This document shows positions 51,327-51,858 of a stretch of DNA of 51,858 bases, piece by piece. The stretch's first letter is position 1. Each line of letters begins with the position of its first letter. This DNA comes from Candidatus Bathyarchaeota archaeon (GTDB taxonomy: Archaea; Thermoproteota; Bathyarchaeia; 40CM-2-53-6): NCBI GenBank assembly GCA_005888745.1, contig VBBS01000039.1, forward strand, positions 1-51,858. Direction: 5' to 3'. Position numbers and translations under genes: made by a program. A model generated the notes under the pieces. The model made no database searches. It worked only from the letters and a program-made list of their open reading frames with translations, and had not been told where the DNA came from.

Positions 51327-51858
51327 ATGGCTGACGGTCCACGATACTCGGTTCCGTTCAGGCGCAGACGAGAGGGTAGGACGGACTACAAGCTTCGCCG
51401 AGCCCTCGTCAGGTCGGGAAAACCGAGAGCCGTTGTTCGAGTAACCAACAAATATGTTTACGTCCAGATTACTGATGCAGAGCTTCGCGGTGACATAGTG
51501 CGAGCGGCCGCATCATCCAAGGAACTTGCAAAGATGGGATGGAAGGGAGCGACAGGAAACATTCCATCAGCCTATCTTACTGGGGCTCTGGCCGCGCGTC
51601 GAGCTCTGGCGAAAGGAGTCAAAGAGGCCGTGCTTGATATCGGCTTGAAACCTTCGACTAAGGGTTCCAAGTTGTTTGCTGTCCTGAAGGGTCTCACGGA
51701 CGCGGGTCTCGAGGTCCCACACTCCGATGGCCCACTACCTGATAAGGGTCGGATTGGCGGAGCTCACATTTCAGAATATGCAAAGAAGCTCTCAGGCGAA
51801 ACAGACGTTTACCGGAAAACGTTCAGCGGATACCTGAAACGTGGTTTGAAGCCCGAAG
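51327..51858 (+). CDS. rpl18: Ribosomal protein uL18 (cut by window edge)
   Basis: 177 codons are visible before the window ends without a stop: YSVPFRRRREGRTDYKLRRA, TNKYVYVQITDAELRGD and the region AYLTGALAARRALAKGVKEA. It binds 5S rRNA. The ATG at 51327 follows the eL19 stop by three bases. The C-terminal end lies outside the window. Confidence 0.94.
   Translation, partial: MADGPRYSVPFRRRREGRTDYKLRRALVRSGKPRAVVRVTNKYVYVQITDAELRGDIVRAAASSKELAKMGWKGATGNIPSAYLTGALAARRALAKGVKEAVLDIGLKPSTKGSKLFAVLKGLTDAGLEVPHSDGPLPDKGRIGGAHISEYAKKLSGETDVYRKTFSGYLKRGLKPE

Noticed and set aside
1-51858. CRISPR arrays, prophage or conjugative modules
   Set aside because: No regularly spaced short repeats, cas genes, integrase or structural phage genes were seen; only the TnpB elements and inteins are mobile.

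Overview
The window is archaeal. It carries a canonical archaeal ribosomal-protein operon (uL22, uS3, uL29, the RNase P subunit Rnp1, uS17, uL14, uL24, eS4, uL5, uS14, uS8, uL6, eL32, eL19, uL18), Orc1/Cdc6, MCM, GINS and both RFC subunits, aIF5A with deoxyhypusine synthase, SRP54, Nob1, a Hel308/Ski2-like helicase and an intron-bearing tRNA. Gene content and frequent TTG/GTG starts fit a TACK archaeon (Nitrososphaeria/Bathyarchaeia-like); the exact lineage cannot be fixed from sequence alone.

Layout. 1-7000: two copies of an IS200/IS605-type TnpB element in inverted orientation flank a block with a channel-like membrane protein, VOC proteins, the aIF5A-DHS-SRP54 operon (minus) and a NAD kinase-Nob1 operon (plus). 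7100-16050: metabolic and transport genes, namely an L-2-hydroxyglutarate-oxidase-like flavoprotein, a three-gene ABC-2 exporter, an F420/FMN luciferase-like oxidoreductase and a NitT/TauT-type ABC importer with a fused double permease. 16050-16720: a decayed TnpB 3' end that keeps omegaRNA-like hairpins, beside a tRNA with introns. 16800-23000: rhodanese, a frame-broken asparagine-synthetase-like gene, adenylosuccinate lyase, and RFC small and (broken) large subunits. 23100-36000: GINS, MCM with intein, Hel308-like helicase with intein, inositol-1-phosphate synthase, a second DHS paralogue, a DEAD-box helicase with an internal stop, a small zinc finger, a winged-helix regulator and Orc1/Cdc6 with a possible origin upstream. 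36100-41300: a surface-glycan island (two glycosyltransferases, a methyltransferase, and a sugar C-methyltransferase carrying a third intein). 41500-44520: pterin carbinolamine dehydratase and a KaiC-type module (active ATPase, Walker-A-defective partner, membrane-anchored winged helix, coiled-coil peptide). 45100-end: the ribosomal operon.

Most notable: (i) a TnpB-less omegaRNA-like locus at 16200-16460 whose main stem matches the TnpB copies by three compensatory base-pair changes and an identical 50-nt loop; (ii) three inteins within 16 kb, one in a sugar C-methyltransferase; (iii) the paired active/inactive KaiC module; (iv) several conserved genes broken by small lesions, including an RFC large subunit that has lost exactly its P-loop. 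The lesions may be biological or assembly errors, and read-level checking is needed to decide.
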